A program made the position numbers and the translations under genes. DNA of 64,000 nt from Sphingopyxis sp. LC81 (GTDB taxonomy: Bacteria > Pseudomonadota > Alphaproteobacteria > Sphingomonadales > Sphingomonadaceae), in contig NZ_JNFD01000021.1 in assembly GCF_000756375.1 (NCBI RefSeq), positions 372,001 to 436,000 of the forward strand. The letters run 5' to 3'. A model generated the notes under the pieces. The model did no database searches. It was not told where the DNA came from and saw only the letters and a program-made list of their open reading frames with translations. Below, piece by piece: positions 61,554 to 64,000 of the stretch. How positions within the stretch are numbered: position 1 is the first letter of the stretch; each line of letters begins with the position of its first letter.

Positions 61554-62690
61554 CTAGTCGCCGATAAAGCCGTTGAGCCGCTCGCAGGCGGAAACCCAGT
61601 CCTGCTTGAACTCCTGCACGACCTGCCCGGCGCCCATTGCCTCGTTCATCAGGCCGACGCCCTGGCCGACCCAATAGGTCGCGAGCGCTTTCGCGCCTTC
61701 GTGGCCGCCTTCGGACAATTTATCGACCTTGCGCAGCGCGGGTTCGCTGACCAGCGATTGCAGCGGCATCGGCAGCGGTTTGGGCGCGTCTTCGGCTTCC
61801 CATGCGTCGGTCCATGGCGAGCGAAGCTGGCGCGAGGGTTTGCCGGTGCGGCTCTTGGATCGCACCGTGTCGCGCGACGACGCGGCGAGCATCTTTTCCT
61901 TCACAACCGGATTGGTTTCGGCCTCCGCCGTGGTGAGCCACACAGAACCGGTCCAGGCGCCATGCGCGCCCATCGCCATCGCCGCCGCCATTTGCCGCCC
62001 GGTGACGATGCCGCCCGCGGCGAGGATCGGCGTGTTCGCGCCGATGGCTTCGACCGCCGCGGCGACTTCGGGCACCAGCACCATCGTCGCGACCTCGCCG
62101 CAATGGCCGCCCGCTTCTCCGCCCGCGACGACGAGGATATCGACCCCGGCGCGGACCTGTGTCAGCGCATGATCGCGCGTCCCGACGAGCGCCGCGACGG
62201 GCACGCCGTGGCGCTTGCCGAGTTCCAGCATCAACGGCGGGGGCACGCCGAGCGCGTTGGCGATCAGCGCGATCGGGTGACGGAACGCGACCTCGAGCAA
62301 CCTGGCGGCGCCGTCCTCGTGCATATTGTCGCCGAAACTCTGCCGTCCCGCCATCGCCTCTGACAAGCCCGCTGGATCGACACCATGTTTTTCGAGCAAA
62401 CCGGCGGCAAAGTTCAGATGCGTCTCGGGCACTTTCGCGATGGCGGAGGAGGGCGCCTCACCCTTGCCGACGAAGCTGTTGGGGACGATCAGGTCGACGC
62501 CATAAGGCTTGCCGCCAATATGTGCGTCGATCCATGCGAGCTCTTCCTCGAGCCGCTCGGGCGGCAGTGCGGCGGCGCCAAAGACGCCCATGCCCCCCGC
62601 CTTCGACACCGCGACGATGACGTCGCGGCAGTGCGAAAAGGCGAGCAACGGAAATTCGATGCCGAGCATTGCGCAGATCGGGGATTGCAT
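61554..62690 (-). CDS. NMO/NPD-family FMN-dependent oxidoreductase
   Basis: A 378-residue flavoprotein from ATG 62690 with GGAGAGG upstream. It has the 2-nitropropane dioxygenase/nitronate monooxygenase fold: PLLAFSHCRDVIVAVSKAGGMGV, VVAGGEAGGHCG and PILAAGGIVTGRQMAAAMAMGA, the FMN phosphate-binding loops. The C-terminal 90 residues are an extension beyond the barrel. Substrates of the family include nitronates and enoyl compounds; here unknown. A palindromic operator-like site lies 46 bases upstream, in the gap shared with nadC. Confidence 0.88.
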   Translation of the reverse strand: MQSPICAMLGIEFPLLAFSHCRDVIVAVSKAGGMGVFGAAALPPERLEEELAWIDAHIGGKPYGVDLIVPNSFVGKGEAPSSAIAKVPETHLNFAAGLLEKHGVDPAGLSEAMAGRQSFGDNMHEDGAARLLEVAFRHPIALIANALGVPPPLMLELGKRHGVPVAALVGTRDHALTQVRAGVDILVVAGGEAGGHCGEVATMVLVPEVAAAVEAIGANTPILAAGGIVTGRQMAAAMAMGAHGAWTGSVWLTTAEAETNPVVKEKMLAASSRDTVRSKSRTGKPSRQLRSPWTDAWEAEDAPKPLPMPLQSLVSEPALRKVDKLSEGGHEGAKALATYWVGQGVGLMNEAMGAGQVVQEFKQDWVSACERLNGFIGD

Positions 62691-62735
62691 GGGGAACCTC
62701 TCCAATTTGTTTATTTATGCGCATGTCAGCGCCAG

Positions 62736-62751
62736 TTGACGTAAACGTCAA
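62736..62751. promoter_or_regulatory. Operator-like palindrome TTGACGT-AA-ACGTCAA
   Basis: Two perfect 7-bp half-sites (TTGACGT and ACGTCAA) flank two bases in the middle of the 96-base gap between the NMO-type gene and nadC. The shape matches MerR-family LiuR-like operators in genes for branched-chain and fatty acid catabolism, as I recall them (TTTACGT-nn-ACGTAAA). The left half also resembles a -35 box for nadC (TTGACG). Confidence 0.6.
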
Positions 62752-62786
62752 GTTGATTTGCTGGGCGGGCGGATTATCGCAGACCC

Positions 62787-63635
62787 ATGGCCCAATTTTC
62801 CCTGCCCGATTTCGACCTCGATGCCTTCGTCCGCGCCACTTTGGCCGAGGATCTGGGGGTGGGGGGCGATATTACCTCGATGGCGACGATCCCCGCCGAG
62901 GCGCGCTTTGGCGGGGTGATGGACAGCCGAGACGCGATTACAGTTGCTGGCTTGCCGATCGCCGAGCGATTCTTTCGGGCGCTCGAACCCGGCATGGAGA
63001 TCGAGATATTGGTCGAGGAGGGCGCGCAGGTTGCGTCGGGAAGCGACCTGATGCGCCTGTCGGGCAACGCGCGCGCGATGCTGACGGCGGAACGGTCGGC
63101 GCTCAATACCGTCCAGCATCTGTCGGGCATCGCGACGATGACGCGGCAATATGTCGACGCGCTCGCCGGCACCGGCGCGACCCTGCTCGATACGCGCAAG
63201 ACGATCCCGGGTCTGCGCGTGCTCGAGAAATATGCGACGCGCATGGGCGGCGCGACGAACCATCGCATGGGCTTGTGGGACGCGGCGATGATCAAGGACA
63301 ATCATGTCGCGGTGGCGGGATCGGTCGAGGAAGCCGTGCGCCGTGCGGTTGCCGCCGGGATTGAAAGCATCATCGTCGAGGTCGATCGTGTCGCGCAGGT
63401 CGAGCCCGCACTGAGCGCCGGGGCGACGCACCTGTTGCTCGACAATATGGGCCTCGACGAGCTTCGCGAATGCGTCTCCTTGGTCGGCGGCAAGGTGCCG
63501 ACCGAGGCGTCGGGCGGGGTGCGGCTCGATACCATCCGCGACATTGGCGCGACGGGAGTGACCTATGTGTCGGTCGGACGGTTGACCCAGTCGGCGCCGG
63601 CGGCGGACATCGGGCTCGATTTTGCGCTGGCTTAG
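62787..63635 (+). CDS. nadC: Nicotinate-nucleotide pyrophosphorylase (carboxylating)
   Basis: A 282-residue enzyme starting at ATG 62787. The family motifs TLAEDLGVGGDITS, LDTRKTIPGLRVLEKYATRMGGATNHRMGL (in part) and the C-terminal SGGVRLDTIRDIGATGVTYVSVG are clear. It makes nicotinate mononucleotide from quinolinate and PRPP in NAD synthesis. The 3' end overlaps the RNase T2 gene. Confidence 0.97.
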   Translation: MAQFSLPDFDLDAFVRATLAEDLGVGGDITSMATIPAEARFGGVMDSRDAITVAGLPIAERFFRALEPGMEIEILVEEGAQVASGSDLMRLSGNARAMLTAERSALNTVQHLSGIATMTRQYVDALAGTGATLLDTRKTIPGLRVLEKYATRMGGATNHRMGLWDAAMIKDNHVAVAGSVEEAVRRAVAAGIESIIVEVDRVAQVEPALSAGATHLLLDNMGLDELRECVSLVGGKVPTEASGGVRLDTIRDIGATGVTYVSVGRLTQSAPAADIGLDFALA

Positions 63636-64000
63636 CGCCGCCGCGCTGGCGTTGATGCCGGTCGCGGCGCAGGCGCAATCGCTCGCGTGCTCGCTGCCCG
63701 ATCGCATTCCTGTTCCACGCCTTGAACAGCCGAAGCGCGGCGAAGCCGTCCGCAAGCCGGCGATCACCGGCTATCTGTTAGCCATGAGCTGGTCGCCCCA
63801 GCATTGCACCGATGTTCGTAATCCGCGCGATGCGCGCGACCGCTTTCAATGTTCGGGCGAGAATGGCCGTTTCGGCTGGGTGCTGCACGGACTGTGGCCC
63901 GAAACCGATAGTCCGGGCTATCCGCAATGGTGCCGCCCGGCGAAAATCGTGCCGCAGCCGGTGCTGAAAAAGCATATGTGCATGACGCCGTCGGCACAGC
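63622..64000 (+). CDS. RNase T2-family ribonuclease, 5' part
   Basis: The gene runs off the right edge. The reading frame opens at a TTG (63622), 14 bases inside nadC, and gives a perfect secretion leader (RWLSAAALALMPVAAQAQ); the first ATG in frame (63655) would cut this leader short. The mature part has GYLLAMSWSPQHC and FGWVLHGLWPE, the first active-site block of RNase T2 (catalytic His). It is predicted to be periplasmic or secreted. The second active-site block lies beyond the window. Confidence 0.85.
   Translation, partial: MRWLSAAALALMPVAAQAQSLACSLPDRIPVPRLEQPKRGEAVRKPAITGYLLAMSWSPQHCTDVRNPRDARDRFQCSGENGRFGWVLHGLWPETDSPGYPQWCRPAKIVPQPVLKKHMCMTPSAQ

Noticed and set aside
1..64000. CRISPR arrays, insertion sequences or prophage
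   Set aside because: No direct-repeat array, transposase, terminal repeats or phage genes were seen on either strand.

Overview
The window reads as a chromosomal segment of a GC-rich alphaproteobacterium of the order Sphingomonadales, most like Sphingopyxis or Sphingomonas. This is inferred from the argS-SPOR-nagZ-scpAB-tatABC and ispH-thrB-rnhA gene orders, protein-level resemblance, frequent GTG/TTG starts and short overlaps, and intergenic inverted repeats of the kind scattered through sphingomonad genomes. No phage, transposase, integrase or CRISPR array is visible. No gene-free stretch exceeds 300 bases.

Layout. 1-6.7 kb: 5' end of an hspQ-like gene (cut by the window edge), a Yip1-type membrane protein, tRNA-Ser(CGA), a secreted PD40-amidohydrolase, a class III CoA-transferase and a YghU-type glutathione transferase. 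6.8-9.9 kb: TadE and TadG pseudopilin-like proteins, then an unusual regulator with a Phd/YefM-antitoxin-like N-terminus and two PAS-like domains. 10.1-12.5 kb: two acyl-CoA dehydrogenases that probably form a hetero-oligomer. 12.6-20.0 kb: a complete cell-surface signalling set (FecI-type sigma factor, FecR anti-sigma factor, STN-domain TonB receptor) beside a large autotransporter. 20.1-22.1 kb: a methyltransferase and glucokinase.

22.2-36.6 kb is the main accessory theme, polyamine uptake and breakdown. It holds PuuD and a SpuC-like aminotransferase, then a leftward run of PuuA2, PuuB, a GSA-like aminotransferase, PuuA1 and the PotF-H-I-A importer, with a divergent omega-aminotransferase. 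Putrescine could be imported by Pot and then either gamma-glutamylated (PuuA), oxidised (PuuB) and finally hydrolysed (PuuD), or transaminated directly. The aldehyde dehydrogenase (PuuC) and a regulator are not in the window.

36.6-40.5 kb: two small proteins, a cspA-infA pair in which a second IF-1 appears to start at TTG, an orphan PhoR-like kinase, a Tat-exported small protein and a fumarylacetoacetase-family enzyme. 40.6-47.7 kb: a Tad/Flp pilus operon (cpaA-B-C-D-E-tadB-tadC) that lacks the CpaF/TadA ATPase and the pilin gene. 47.8-64 kb: mostly housekeeping, namely an FAD oxidoreductase, a YegP-like protein, ispH-thrB-rnhA, a lipoprotein, argS-SPOR-nagZ-scpA-scpB-tatA-tatB-tatC, a 42-residue entericidin, mgtE, a cyclophilin, an NMO-type flavoprotein divergent from nadC, and the 5' part of an RNase T2 gene.
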